Shown here: piece after piece, positions 17,476-25,748 of the stretch
Position numbering within the stretch: the first letter of the stretch is position 1
Layout of the letters: the number at the start of each line of letters is the position of its first letter
NCBI GenBank assembly: GCA_021848045.1
Contig: JAJZNC010000060.1
Coordinates: 1-64,000, forward strand
Source of the DNA: an archaeon
Lineage (GTDB): Archaea; Thermoproteota; Nitrososphaeria; Nitrososphaerales; Gagatemarchaeaceae
Direction: 5' to 3'
DNA length: 64,000 nucleotides
Made by a program: the position numbers and the translations under genes
Notes under the pieces: generated by a model
Databases searched by the model: none
What the model saw: the letters and a program-made list of their open reading frames with translations, nothing else
What the model was told of the DNA's origin: nothing

Positions 17476-18594
17476 TTGAAGCTCTACGAGTACGCCATCA
17501 GAAGGATACTCCTGATGGGACTCGTGCTGCTCGGGCTCAGCCTCCTGATGTTCTACCTGACCAGGGGGTTCCTCCCTCCCAGCTTCGCTCTCGCCCCCTA
17601 CATCACCCCCAGGATGAACTCGGCGGAGAAGCTCGCGCTGGCGCAGTCGTTGGGTGTGGCGACCCAGTCCTGCCCCTCGTTCCAGGCGTTCTCCTCGTAC
17701 CAGCCCAGCTGCCTAGTCCCGGTCTACGAGCAGTACGCCGGGTGGCTGGGCAACGTCCTCAAGGGCGACTGGGGGCTGACGCTCCTCCCGGGCATCGCCG
17801 GTACCCAGACCACCCTCTCGGTCTTCTTCAGCAGGTTCCCGTTCACGGCGGAGCTCGCGATCATGGGGGCGATACTCACGATACTGATAGGCATCCCCCT
17901 GGGGATTGTCTCCGCGACCCACAACAACAAGCTCCCAGACCACCTCTCCAGGATAGTCTCGCTCGGAGGGTACTCGATACCCCAGTTCTGGTTCGGGTAC
18001 GTCCTACTTATCATCTTCGTCCTCTACGTCCGGGTGGGCGGGTTAGGGCTCCTCCCGGGGAGCGGCGCGCTCGCCACCACCTGCGCGATCTGCTTCAGGC
18101 ACCCCGGGACGGTCAGCGCGGCCACCGGCGCGCCCATACTCGACGGACTGCTCGCGGGGAACCTCCGCTACGCCTGGGACTCTCTCGTGGCGATGATACT
18201 TCCCGCCATCACGCTATCGATAACCTCCATCGGGGCGCTGACCCGCATAGTGAGGTCTAGCATGCTCGAGGTGCTAAGGCAGGACTACATGCTCCTAGCC
18301 AGGTCCAAGGGCCTCACCGACAGGGTCGTGATATACAGGCAGGCCCTCAGGAACGCCCTGCTACCTGCGGTCACCGTAGCCGGCCTCCTGACCGCCTTCC
18401 TCTTCGGAGGGGTGGTGGTCATCGAGATAGTCTTCGACCTCCCCGGGGTCGGCTACACGTCCCTCCAGGCGGTCAACGTCTTCGACATCAACTTCATCGA
18501 GCTCTACGTCTTGGTCACCGCGCTGATCATCGTGGTCACCAACCTGGCTGTCGACATAATCTACGCCAAGCTCGACCCGAGGATCAGGTACTGA
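17476..18594 (+). CDS. Peptide ABC transporter permease, DppB type
   Basis: A 372-residue inner-membrane permease with an N-terminal helix (LLMGLVLLGLSLLMFYLTRG), a long extracytoplasmic loop containing two Cys (CPSFQAFSSYQPSC), and the BPD_transp_1 core. The EAA coupling loop reads LRQDYMLLARSKGL. C-terminal LDPRIRY is typical. The TTG start at 17476 is leaderless from CATATATT (17445-17452), so the permease-ATPase block has its own promoter separate from the binding protein. Confidence 0.92.
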   Translation: MKLYEYAIRRILLMGLVLLGLSLLMFYLTRGFLPPSFALAPYITPRMNSAEKLALAQSLGVATQSCPSFQAFSSYQPSCLVPVYEQYAGWLGNVLKGDWGLTLLPGIAGTQTTLSVFFSRFPFTAELAIMGAILTILIGIPLGIVSATHNNKLPDHLSRIVSLGGYSIPQFWFGYVLLIIFVLYVRVGGLGLLPGSGALATTCAICFRHPGTVSAATGAPILDGLLAGNLRYAWDSLVAMILPAITLSITSIGALTRIVRSSMLEVLRQDYMLLARSKGLTDRVVIYRQALRNALLPAVTVAGLLTAFLFGGVVVIEIVFDLPGVGYTSLQAVNVFDINFIELYVLVTALIIVVTNLAVDIIYAKLDPRIRY

Positions 18595-18596
18595 GC

Positions 18597-19517
18597 ATGA
18601 CGGAGATAGAGCCGGTCACGAAGGTCGAGCGCTCGGCCGACCTCAGGTACGCCCTCCACCTCTTCAGGCAGAACCCGCTGGTCCTTGTCGGGCTCACCCT
18701 GGCCTGCGGGAGCATCGCCGTCGCCCTGCTGTCGCCATTCCTGGTCAACCCGAACAGCTGGCAGATCACCCACCCGGCGCTGAAGAACTGCTGGAACAAC
18801 GGGCTCTTCGGCTGGGGAAACCCGAACATCGCGGCCTGCCCGACCGTGCACGCGCTCGGGACGGACTCGTACGGGAGGGACCTCCTCTCGATGATCGTGC
18901 TCGCGATACCCCTCGACCTCCAGATCGCCTTCGAGGTGGTCATCTCCGCGGTCGTGATAGGCGTGGTCTTCGGGGCGATCGCCTCATACGCGGGAGGGAT
19001 CGTGGACGAGGTCATACTGCGCGTGACAGACATCTTCCTCGCGGTACCTGGGATTCTCCTGGCGATAGTCTTCCTGGTGGTCTTCGGCAAGTCGATCGGC
19101 ATCCTCACGGCTGCGGTCGTTGTGATCTGGTGGCCGACGTACGTCAGGCTGGTGAGGTCGCAGGTCCTCAGCGAGAAGGAGAGACCCTACGTTGAGGGGC
19201 TGAGGGCGATGGGGGCGGGGAGGCTGAGGATCCTCTTCAGACACATAGTCCCCAACTCGATATACCCGATCATGGTCCAGGCGACCCTGGACATCGGGAG
19301 CGTGATCCTGACGATATCCGCCCTCACGTTCATAGGGCTGAGCCCGAGCCCCCTGCTCCCGGAGCTTGGGAACCTTGCCAGCCTCGGAGGGCAGTACTTC
19401 TTCACCGCGCCCTGGCTGATAGTCTTCCCAGGCCTCACGATACTCCTGATCTCGCTCGGGTTCAACCTCCTCGGGGACGGGCTGAGGGACATACTCGACC
19501 CGAGGCTGAGGAGGTAA
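18597..19517 (+). CDS. Peptide ABC transporter permease, DppC type
   Basis: A 306-residue permease partner of the preceding gene. It has the N-terminal cytoplasmic stretch, a first helix (LVLVGLTLACGSIAVALLSPF), HALGTDSYGRDLLS (the DppC/OppC hallmark GTDxxGRD), and EAA loop LSEKERPYVEGLRAMGAG. It ends LDPRLRR. Two bases separate it from dppB, so translation is probably coupled. Confidence 0.92.
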   Translation: MTEIEPVTKVERSADLRYALHLFRQNPLVLVGLTLACGSIAVALLSPFLVNPNSWQITHPALKNCWNNGLFGWGNPNIAACPTVHALGTDSYGRDLLSMIVLAIPLDLQIAFEVVISAVVIGVVFGAIASYAGGIVDEVILRVTDIFLAVPGILLAIVFLVVFGKSIGILTAAVVVIWWPTYVRLVRSQVLSEKERPYVEGLRAMGAGRLRILFRHIVPNSIYPIMVQATLDIGSVILTISALTFIGLSPSPLLPELGNLASLGGQYFFTAPWLIVFPGLTILLISLGFNLLGDGLRDILDPRLRR

Positions 19518-19525
19518 AGGTCAGA

Positions 19526-20638
19526 GTGGAACCCGGTCAGGAAGTGCTTCGGGTGGAGGGCCTCAGGGTCAACTTCCACACGTTCGGGGGCGAGGTGAAG
19601 GCGCTCGATGGGGTCGACCTGTCGCTGAGGAGGGGGGAGGTCCTGGGGCTGGTCGGGGAGTCTGGGTCGGGCAAGTCGGTCACCGCCCTCTCCATCGAGG
19701 GGCTCCTGCCGGGGAACGCCGAGGTGGTCGGCGGGAGGATCCTCCTCGAAGGGAGGGACCTGCTGAAGGAGAAGCCCGGCCAGCTGAGGTCTGAGAGGCT
19801 CACGAAGGTGGCGATGGTCTTCCAGGACCCGCTGACCTACCTCAACCCCGTCTTGACGATCGGGTCTCAGATCCTCGACATCCTCGAGACGGATAGGCGG
19901 GCCTTCACCCACACCGTGGCCACCGCGAGGCTCCAGGAGCTCCAGGCAGCCGGAGGGGCGAGGACGCTGACCGAGGCCGAGACGAGGGAGAGGGAGAGGC
20001 TCCAGTCTCTGCCCCCCGACGGCGTCCTTGGGAAGCGGGAGTTCAAGAGGCTTGCGAGGTCATACGTCGTCGCCACCCTCAGGAGCGTGAGGCTCCCGGA
20101 GCCCGAGAGGATATTCAGGATGTACCCCTTCGAGCTCTCCGGAGGGATGCGCCAGAGGACCATAATAGCGATGGCGCTGGTCAGGAAGCCCACCCTCCTC
20201 ATCGCGGACGAGATAACCACCGCGCTGGACGTGACGGTCCAGGCGCAGATCCTCGAGCTGCTCAGGGAGCTCAAGACGGAGATAGACGCGTCGATACTCC
20301 TCATCACCCACGACCTCGCGGTCGTCGCCGAGGTCTGCGACAGGGTGGCGGTGATGTACGGCGGGAACATCGTGGAGGTGGCGGAGGTCAACGAGCTCTT
20401 CAAGGACCCGCTCCACCCGTACACGAGGGGCCTCCTCGCCGCGATACCCAGGCCGGACGCGGCCCGGGGGGAGCTCACCTCGATCAAAGGGTCGGTCCCC
20501 AACCTCATACACCCGCCGAGCGGGTGCCGCTTCCACCCGCGGTGCCCTCAGGCCTTCGAGAGGTGCCCGCTCGGCAAGCCGCCGCCCGTCGAGGCCAAGC
20601 CAGGCCACCTCGTCGAGTGCTTCCTCTACGGGGGTTGA
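19526..20638 (+). CDS. Peptide ABC transporter ATPase, DppD type, with insertion
   Basis: Walker A GESGSGKS (residues 44-51), Q-loop MVFQDP, signature ELSGGMRQR near residue 203, Walker B LLIADEITTALD and switch ITHD identify the DppD ATPase. The C-terminal oligopeptide domain has the Cys cluster CRFHPRCPQAFERC. Between Q-loop and signature there are about 100 residues instead of roughly 55-60, a charged helical insertion around residues 120-175. Walker B has Ile in place of the usual Pro (DEITTALD). GTG start at 19526; overlaps the next gene by one base. Confidence 0.9.
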   Translation: MEPGQEVLRVEGLRVNFHTFGGEVKALDGVDLSLRRGEVLGLVGESGSGKSVTALSIEGLLPGNAEVVGGRILLEGRDLLKEKPGQLRSERLTKVAMVFQDPLTYLNPVLTIGSQILDILETDRRAFTHTVATARLQELQAAGGARTLTEAETRERERLQSLPPDGVLGKREFKRLARSYVVATLRSVRLPEPERIFRMYPFELSGGMRQRTIIAMALVRKPTLLIADEITTALDVTVQAQILELLRELKTEIDASILLITHDLAVVAEVCDRVAVMYGGNIVEVAEVNELFKDPLHPYTRGLLAAIPRPDAARGELTSIKGSVPNLIHPPSGCRFHPRCPQAFERCPLGKPPPVEAKPGHLVECFLYGG

Positions 20639-21663
20639 TGGACGTGCAGGAGACCGCGTTGCTCCGGGTGGAGGACCTCTTCAAGTGGTTCCCGATAAAG
20701 GGAGGGATACTCGGGAGGACCCAGCAGTACGTCAGGGCCGTCGACGGCGTCACGCTCTCGGTCGCACGGGGCGAGACGCTGGGGATAGTGGGCGAGTCTG
20801 GGTGCGGGAAGACCACCCTGGCGAGGACGATCATGAGGCTGCTCGAGCCGACCAGGGGGAGGATCGTGTTCGACGGCCAGGACTTCAGCGCTCTGAAGGG
20901 GAGGAGGCTCAAGCCCCTGAGGAGGAAGATGCAGATAGTCTTCCAGGACCCCTACGCCTCCCTCGACCCCAGGCAGAGCGTGAGGTCGGCAATCACAGAG
21001 CCGATGCGGATCCACGGCATCGCCTCGGGCAGCGAGGCGGACGCGCGGGCGGCGGAACTCATCCGCACCGTGGGGCTCAACCCCGACCACCTCTCGAGGT
21101 TCCCGCACGAGTTCTCGGGCGGGCAGAGGCAGCGGATAGCGATAGCCAGGGCGCTCGCGGTCAACCCCGAGTTCCTCGTCCTAGACGAGCCGACTTCGTC
21201 GCTGGACGTCTCCGTCCAGGCCCAGATCCTCAACCTCCTCAGGGGGCTCCAGAAGGACTTTGGGCTCACCTACCTATTCATCTCGCACAACCTCGCCGTG
21301 GTGAGGCAGATGTGCTCCCGCACAGGCGTGATGTACCTGGGGCGCCTCGTCGAGGAAGGGCCGACCGAGTCGCTCTTCGTCCACCCGAGGCACCCGTACA
21401 CGGAGGCCCTTCTCTCCTCGGTGCCGCTGCCCGACCCCGCGCTCAGGAAGAGGCTCGCGGTCCTGGAGGGCGACGTCCCCAGCCCCGTCAACATCCCCTC
21501 GGGGTGCAGGTTCAGGACAAGATGCAGGTACGCCACCGAGCGGTGCGCGGAGTCGAGCCCCCCGCCGGTCGAGATCTCGGCCGGGCAGTTCGCCGAGTGC
21601 TTCTACGACATCGACTTCGCCAGGAGCACCCGGCGCGACCTCTCGCCGTCAGCGAAGTCCTAG
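20638..21663 (+). CDS. Peptide ABC transporter ATPase, DppF type
   Basis: This 341-residue ATPase has Walker A GESGCGKTT, Q-loop IVFQDPYASLDPR, signature FSGGQRQRIAIARAL, Walker B LVLDEPTSSLDVS and switch ISHN. The C-terminal oligo_HPY-type region keeps a Cys cluster (CRFRTRCRYATERC) that in some DppD/DppF proteins binds an iron-sulfur cluster. ATG at 20638 overlaps the dppD stop as TGATG. Together with the four preceding genes it makes a complete five-component peptide importer. Confidence 0.92.
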   Translation: MDVQETALLRVEDLFKWFPIKGGILGRTQQYVRAVDGVTLSVARGETLGIVGESGCGKTTLARTIMRLLEPTRGRIVFDGQDFSALKGRRLKPLRRKMQIVFQDPYASLDPRQSVRSAITEPMRIHGIASGSEADARAAELIRTVGLNPDHLSRFPHEFSGGQRQRIAIARALAVNPEFLVLDEPTSSLDVSVQAQILNLLRGLQKDFGLTYLFISHNLAVVRQMCSRTGVMYLGRLVEEGPTESLFVHPRHPYTEALLSSVPLPDPALRKRLAVLEGDVPSPVNIPSGCRFRTRCRYATERCAESSPPPVEISAGQFAECFYDIDFARSTRRDLSPSAKS

Positions 21664-21798
21664 GGGCGCGAGGGCGAGCAGGATGAGCAGGACCAGCACC
21701 ACGAGAGGGAGGGCCACCGTCTGCAAGAGCGCTATGAAGAGCGCGACGTAGTCCCTCCACTCCAGCTTCCTGCGCGGGACTTTGTCCTCCTCGGACAT
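21649..21798 (-). CDS. Small single-pass membrane protein, 49 residues
   Basis: The frame reads MSEEDKVPRRKLEWRDYVAL and continues into one long hydrophobic helix rich in Leu/Val, ending APLGLR. A TATA-like CTAATTAC sits about 28 bases upstream on the minus strand, which suits a leaderless ATG. Codon use is like neighbouring genes. It overlaps the dppF 3' end by 15 bases in antisense. The architecture (charged cytoplasmic front, single helix) resembles small accessory membrane proteins; no family recognised. Confidence 0.55.
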   Translation of the reverse strand: MSEEDKVPRRKLEWRDYVALFIALLQTVALPLVVLVLLILLALAPLGLR

Positions 21799-22180
21799 CG
21801 CAACCGATCCGCTTCACGGACGTAATTAGGGTTGGGGCGGGTGCGCAAGGTGCAGACCGACCTTGGATGGGGGTGCGAAGGGAAGGGCAGCTCGGGCGGG
21901 ACCGTCTTGCCGAGTCGAAGTGCCGACCCCGCGCCTTCGTCAGAGGGCGCGACGTTCACCTCATTGGGGTCTTGCATGACATGCTTCACGGCGTACTGCG
22001 TCCATCTCGTCATCTCTCGGTCGTGGGTTGAGATGGGGGCGTCCGATCTATTCCCCGTCTTTCGCTTCCTTCCCGAGCTTACCTGTGCAAAAGTGTGGAA
22101 CGGAACCCACCCGTGCAATAGCCATTTAGCGAAGCGTAACCTGAAATTAAGCAACGAACACCCAGACCAATCGCGGATGG
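21799..22180. other. Intergenic region, about 380 bases, lower GC
   Basis: I see no supported gene. Base composition falls visibly compared with the flanking transporter genes. It contains the minus-strand TATA of the small membrane protein and a plus-strand TATA-like GAAATTAAG near 22143 for the next gene. Confidence 0.5.
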
Positions 22181-23299
22181 TTGCCCGTTATCTCTGTGGT
22201 AGTCGTAGCGGCACTACTCGGGGTCGCCGCGGCTGCCGTCCTGACCTATCGAGGAGGGACAGAAACGACCACCGGCGCATCCTCACTTTCTTCCACCGCG
22301 TCTGCGCAAAGCCTTCCCAGCGCAAGTGGGACATCGTTGCTCTCGACGAGTAACAGCAACTTGACGCTGGGACTTCAGTTGTCCCTGAGCGTCTCCAACG
22401 GCACGATATGGAGGGATAATGGCCTGTCGGTTCACATCTCGCTCAACAACACCATGTCGACGCAGAACAAAGTGTCGCCGCCGCTGAATGGCACCTGGCT
22501 TGGAAGCGACAACATTGACCTCTGCAGCGGGTATCCCATCGAGGTCCAGATCTTCAGCGGTAACTACTCGGCTGGCAATCTCTCGGAAGAGACCTCTCTG
22601 GAGCTCATTCGCCCCTACTCCGTAGGTGGCTGCCCTGGTCGCCCCCCCGTCGCAGTGACGTTCGCCCCTCTCAGCGGCAATATTACGTCGCCCGACGTTG
22701 AGGTGATCGACCAATCCGCCGCGAGCGTCGAGTATTGGGGGTACTGGGGCGGCGCTACCTTCCCTCCGTCGACCAGCTACGACTTTACATCGTTCGCGCC
22801 CGGCGTCTACACTGTCGAAGGGCTGGACTGGTGGGGGCAGGTCGCGGTGCTTCACTTCCAAGTTGTCGCCAATCCGGATCCACTCGACTGCGCGACAATC
22901 TCTTCGAACCCGGCCTTCGTTCAGGGTACCAATTTCTCTGCCAGCGCAGGTCCTCTCGAGCTCGAAAGATACTACAAGGACCTGCGAAGCAACAACACAG
23001 TCGCGCTCGAACTCAGAACGACTGGGGTATCGACACTTTCCGTCGACATGGTATCACTCAAGAATCCTTACACCGACAATCCCAACTACGTCTACACTCC
23101 ATTCGAGTTCTCTCCAAGTTCTAACTTCTCGCGACAGACTTGGCAGTACTACGATCCCAACGGAACCCTGAGCGAGCCCGCAGTATTCTTCCCCAACGAG
23201 TGCTCTCTGTTGCTGGTCGAATTTCCTGCAAGCTATCAGGGCGTTCCGCTAGCTCTCTACGTCGGCGGGCAGACTCAGACTTTCACCCTCAACGGATGA
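22181..23299 (+). CDS. Secreted/anchored protein of unknown function
   Basis: A 372-residue protein starting with a hydrophobic helix (PVISVVVVAALLGVAAAAVL), a Ser/Thr-rich linker about residues 30-65, and a beta-rich Asn/Ser/Tyr-rich ectodomain with many potential N-glycosylation sites (NGT, NNT, NYS). The front end recalls archaeal type IV pilin-like signals but no clear processing motif is present. The Cys residues in the ectodomain could form disulfides. TTG start placed by a TATA-like box near 22143. Base composition is lower-GC than most of the window. No domain recognised. Confidence 0.7.
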   Translation: MPVISVVVVAALLGVAAAAVLTYRGGTETTTGASSLSSTASAQSLPSASGTSLLSTSNSNLTLGLQLSLSVSNGTIWRDNGLSVHISLNNTMSTQNKVSPPLNGTWLGSDNIDLCSGYPIEVQIFSGNYSAGNLSEETSLELIRPYSVGGCPGRPPVAVTFAPLSGNITSPDVEVIDQSAASVEYWGYWGGATFPPSTSYDFTSFAPGVYTVEGLDWWGQVAVLHFQVVANPDPLDCATISSNPAFVQGTNFSASAGPLELERYYKDLRSNNTVALELRTTGVSTLSVDMVSLKNPYTDNPNYVYTPFEFSPSSNFSRQTWQYYDPNGTLSEPAVFFPNECSLLLVEFPASYQGVPLALYVGGQTQTFTLNG

Positions 23300-23716
23300 C
23301 TCGTCTTAAGAGTCCGACCCGCAGTTGGCCATGTCTGGTCCCGACTCGATATGGTGGGCAGACGAACCTCGGCGGGAGAGGAAGAGTCGGTCTGTCAGAA
23401 GCTCTTGTCTTTCAACGAGGGCAAGTTTCGCAACCCCAGTGACAAGCTATGCGTGCCCCGCTGCATTGCCGTAGTGAGATGCCGACCCGGTGCTCGTGGG
23501 TGGATGTGGGGAGTCATTCGAGGAGCAAAGCGCCAACGCGCGTCCTAGTACGAGCGCTGCAACCGCGATTTCCGGCGACCGTCTTGATTCGCATTGCCCC
23601 TGCGGAGAGAGTTCTGGTTGTCCGCCGCGGCATAACCCCTCGGGAACTATCTTCGGTCTCCACAACCTCACCCCGCCCTGACCAGGGGAGCCACACGCCC
23701 AGAGCAGACGATCGGC
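23300..23716. other. Intergenic region, about 415 bases
   Basis: Short frames on both strands show no recognisable domain or typical codon use, so I call no gene here. It may be debris of a transferred segment together with the preceding gene and the gap before it. Confidence 0.45.
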
Positions 23717-24913
23717 TCAGTCCATGACCAGGACCCGTGTCTGGAGGTCAGTGCACTGGCCGCACTCCCACTGCCCGTACTCGCTCATTACCTCGCCGTA
23801 GTCGTACTCGTGCCAGACCATCTGCTTGAGCTTGACGTTCCGCGTCCCGTTGAGGCTGACCGCGGATTCCGAGCCAAAGAGAAACCAGTAGGTCGCGCTG
23901 CTGTGGGGCGGGAGTTCCGCCGGCGAAGCGGGGGCAGACGTGTTGGGGAACTGGCCGGGGAACACCGCGCTGGGGTTGCGCGCGCTGAAGTCGGCAGCGG
24001 GAGCGGTGCCGTTGGTCAGAGTCACCGAGAAGTAGTTCCACATGTGCGCTCCCCCGTCCCCTAGGTTCTCGACGGTCGCGTTGACGAGCAGGTAGACGCC
24101 TTGGCCGCCTACGCCTTCGATGCTCGCCCCCTCGGCAAAGTGGTAGTTGTTGAGCGTTATCGACAGTCTTCCGTCGGAGACGGTGCCCCGCCCGCAGGAG
24201 TACTGCACGCCCGGCCCGGAGGCCGGAAGGTCAGAGAAGGTGACCCCGAGCGCGCTGCAGGAGGGCGAGACGTACTCCGAGCCGGTCGTGAGCGCGGCGA
24301 TGAGGACGATGGCAACCTGGACCGAGATCGCCACCTCCCCGGAGAACTTCTGGACCCCCTGCCTCCGGAGCGAGTAGGCTAGGAAGAGGACGAAGCCGAA
24401 GGCGGCGAAGGTCGCCCCCGTCCAGAACGCAAGATCGGCCGCTGCGTTGACCAGGCTTAACTGGGTCGTCACGCCCCCGAATGGCCCGCAGTCGAGCCGA
24501 GACAGGTACTCGAAGGGGAACCCCATCGGGCTGGGGAAGCAGACCAACGGGGCGTCCAGAGGGGTGGCCATCGCAAGGGGAGGCAGGAGGAGGCTGAGCA
24601 GGGTCACCCCCAGCCCCCCGAGCAGTGCGAGGACCAGCCTCCAGCGCGTGAAGGCAGAAAGGGCGAGGAGCGCAATCGCGAACCAGACCGAGAGGTCCCC
24701 CGCGAGGTTCAGCGGGTAGAAGACGTGGGCCGCCTCGTTGGAGGGGTAGTACGCCGCGTAGGGGAGCGGGAAACCCCTGACCTTGGCGACCCCCATCACC
24801 TGGAGCTCGGGGAGCCAGTGGTGCACCCCGTCGACGCTCAGGGCGTAGGACGCCCCCGTCGTGGCCAAGCTCGCCGAAGCGGCGATGGCGGCAAGCCTGA
24901 GCAAGCGTCTCAC
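23717..24913 (-). CDS. Membrane protein with extracytoplasmic DUF4352-like domain
   Basis: A 398-residue protein. The first 200 residues contain about five hydrophobic segments (for example SVWFAIALLALSAF, LALLGGLGVTLLSLLLPPLA, WTGATFAAFGFVLFLAYSL). The last 180 residues form a secreted domain with LSITLNNYHFAEGASIEG, YLLVNATVENLGDGG and SATYWFLFG, the pattern of DUF4352-like immunoglobulin folds. Two CxxC-like Cys lie near the C-terminus (WECGQCTD). The GTG at 24913 is about 30 bases from CCATAAGG on the minus strand. No function recognised. Confidence 0.65.
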   Translation of the reverse strand: MRRLLRLAAIAASASLATTGASYALSVDGVHHWLPELQVMGVAKVRGFPLPYAAYYPSNEAAHVFYPLNLAGDLSVWFAIALLALSAFTRWRLVLALLGGLGVTLLSLLLPPLAMATPLDAPLVCFPSPMGFPFEYLSRLDCGPFGGVTTQLSLVNAAADLAFWTGATFAAFGFVLFLAYSLRRQGVQKFSGEVAISVQVAIVLIAALTTGSEYVSPSCSALGVTFSDLPASGPGVQYSCGRGTVSDGRLSITLNNYHFAEGASIEGVGGQGVYLLVNATVENLGDGGAHMWNYFSVTLTNGTAPAADFSARNPSAVFPGQFPNTSAPASPAELPPHSSATYWFLFGSESAVSLNGTRNVKLKQMVWHEYDYGEVMSEYGQWECGQCTDLQTRVLVMD

Positions 24914-24949
24914 AAGGACCGGCAGGACCTAGTCGCGGCCCCTTATGGA

Positions 24950-25271
24950 GCTTGTTCCCGCCCACTAGCCGTCGGAAATGCGCTGCAGCCGTCTGCACAT
25001 TCTCCATCCTCCCTCGCCTTCCAGGAAGCAGAGCCCGTTCCGGATGGAATCCAGGTTCGTCGGAGCGGGCGCCGTACCTGATGGCGACCTTCGTCCTGAC
25101 CTCCAGGTCGTTGAACCGCCGCCAGCTCTTCAGGGGCGTGGCGTACCCTTGCCCGAGACGCCCTGGTCCTCGAGGAGGTGCCTGCACGGGGAGCGCTCGA
25201 AAGTCCGCCTCATCCCTCGAGCACACCATCTTCCAGGCGGCGGAGGATCTTAACGGGCCCGAGGCTTCGCC
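24950..25271. other. Gap between membrane-protein gene and SRP RNA, with possible coding remnant
   Basis: On the minus strand 25130-25213 reads MRRTFERSPCRHLLEDQGVS and then stops, while the next frame continues with well-adapted codons as KSWRRFNDLEVRTKVAIRYG (about 25075-25135). A single frameshift would join them. This looks like a decayed small gene but no family is assignable. Nothing else is seen in the gap. Confidence 0.25.
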
Positions 25272-25276
25272 AAAAA

Positions 25277-25591
25277 TGGTGGCGGACCCGTCGGAGTTCA
25301 CCACCCCGACCTCCCCCAGTCTCACGCCACGGGCGGTCCCGCACGTAGACGGAGCAGCGTGGCCGTGTCACCTTAGGGTTGCTCCCTCCCGGACCTCACC
25401 CGGTTCGGCAATCAAGAGTCAGAACCCCTCCTTCGAGGGGCCCGCACCTCGCGACCGCCCGCTCCGGCGTGGGATCATCCCGCCCAGGCGCGCAGGAGAG
25501 AGGAGAGATGGCTTTACCCGACGGTTGCTGGCACTCCTGTAGCCCGTTAGAGCTCCGGAAGAGGGCTAGCCTCCCTACCCTACCCGCCACC
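25277..25591 (-). ncRNA. SRP RNA (7S RNA)
   Basis: The signal recognition particle RNA is recognised on the minus strand. Helix 8 carries the SRP54-binding core (GAACCGGGTGAGGTCCGGGA then GGGAGCAACCC, about 25368-25408). Helix 6 is CCCCTC-GAAG-GAGGGG (25425-25440) with a GNAR tetraloop for SRP19. The two ends pair perfectly as helix 1: GGTGGCGG at the 5' end (25584-25591) and CCGCCACC at the 3' end (25278-25285). A U-run (25272-25276) follows. TATA CTAAATATAC is 26 bases before the 5' end. Length about 315 bases is normal for archaea. Confidence 0.93.
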
Positions 25592-25611
25592 GAGCGTGGT
25601 TGCTAGCTGCC

Positions 25612-25623
25612 GGTATATTTAGG
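25612..25623 (-). promoter_or_regulatory. SRP RNA promoter TATA box
   Basis: CCCTAAATATAC on the minus strand is centred about 26 bases upstream of the predicted RNA 5' end at 25591, independent support for that end. Confidence 0.7.
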
Positions 25624-25748
25624 GTGCTGATACCGCAGACAGGCGGACTCCGGGTCGGTGGACAGCACGGAGGTTCCGATGACATCTCGTGTGCCGACCC
25701 AGACGCCACCCGGAAAGGCGGAGTGCGAGCAATGCGCGTCGGGGGGGG

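Noticed and set aside
21732-22154. 140-residue minus-strand open frame
   Set aside because: No recognisable domain and atypical codons; overlaps the small membrane protein.
24231-25325. 364-residue minus-strand open frame
   Set aside because: It runs through the SRP RNA and the membrane-protein gene in another frame; only a short part has plausible codon use.
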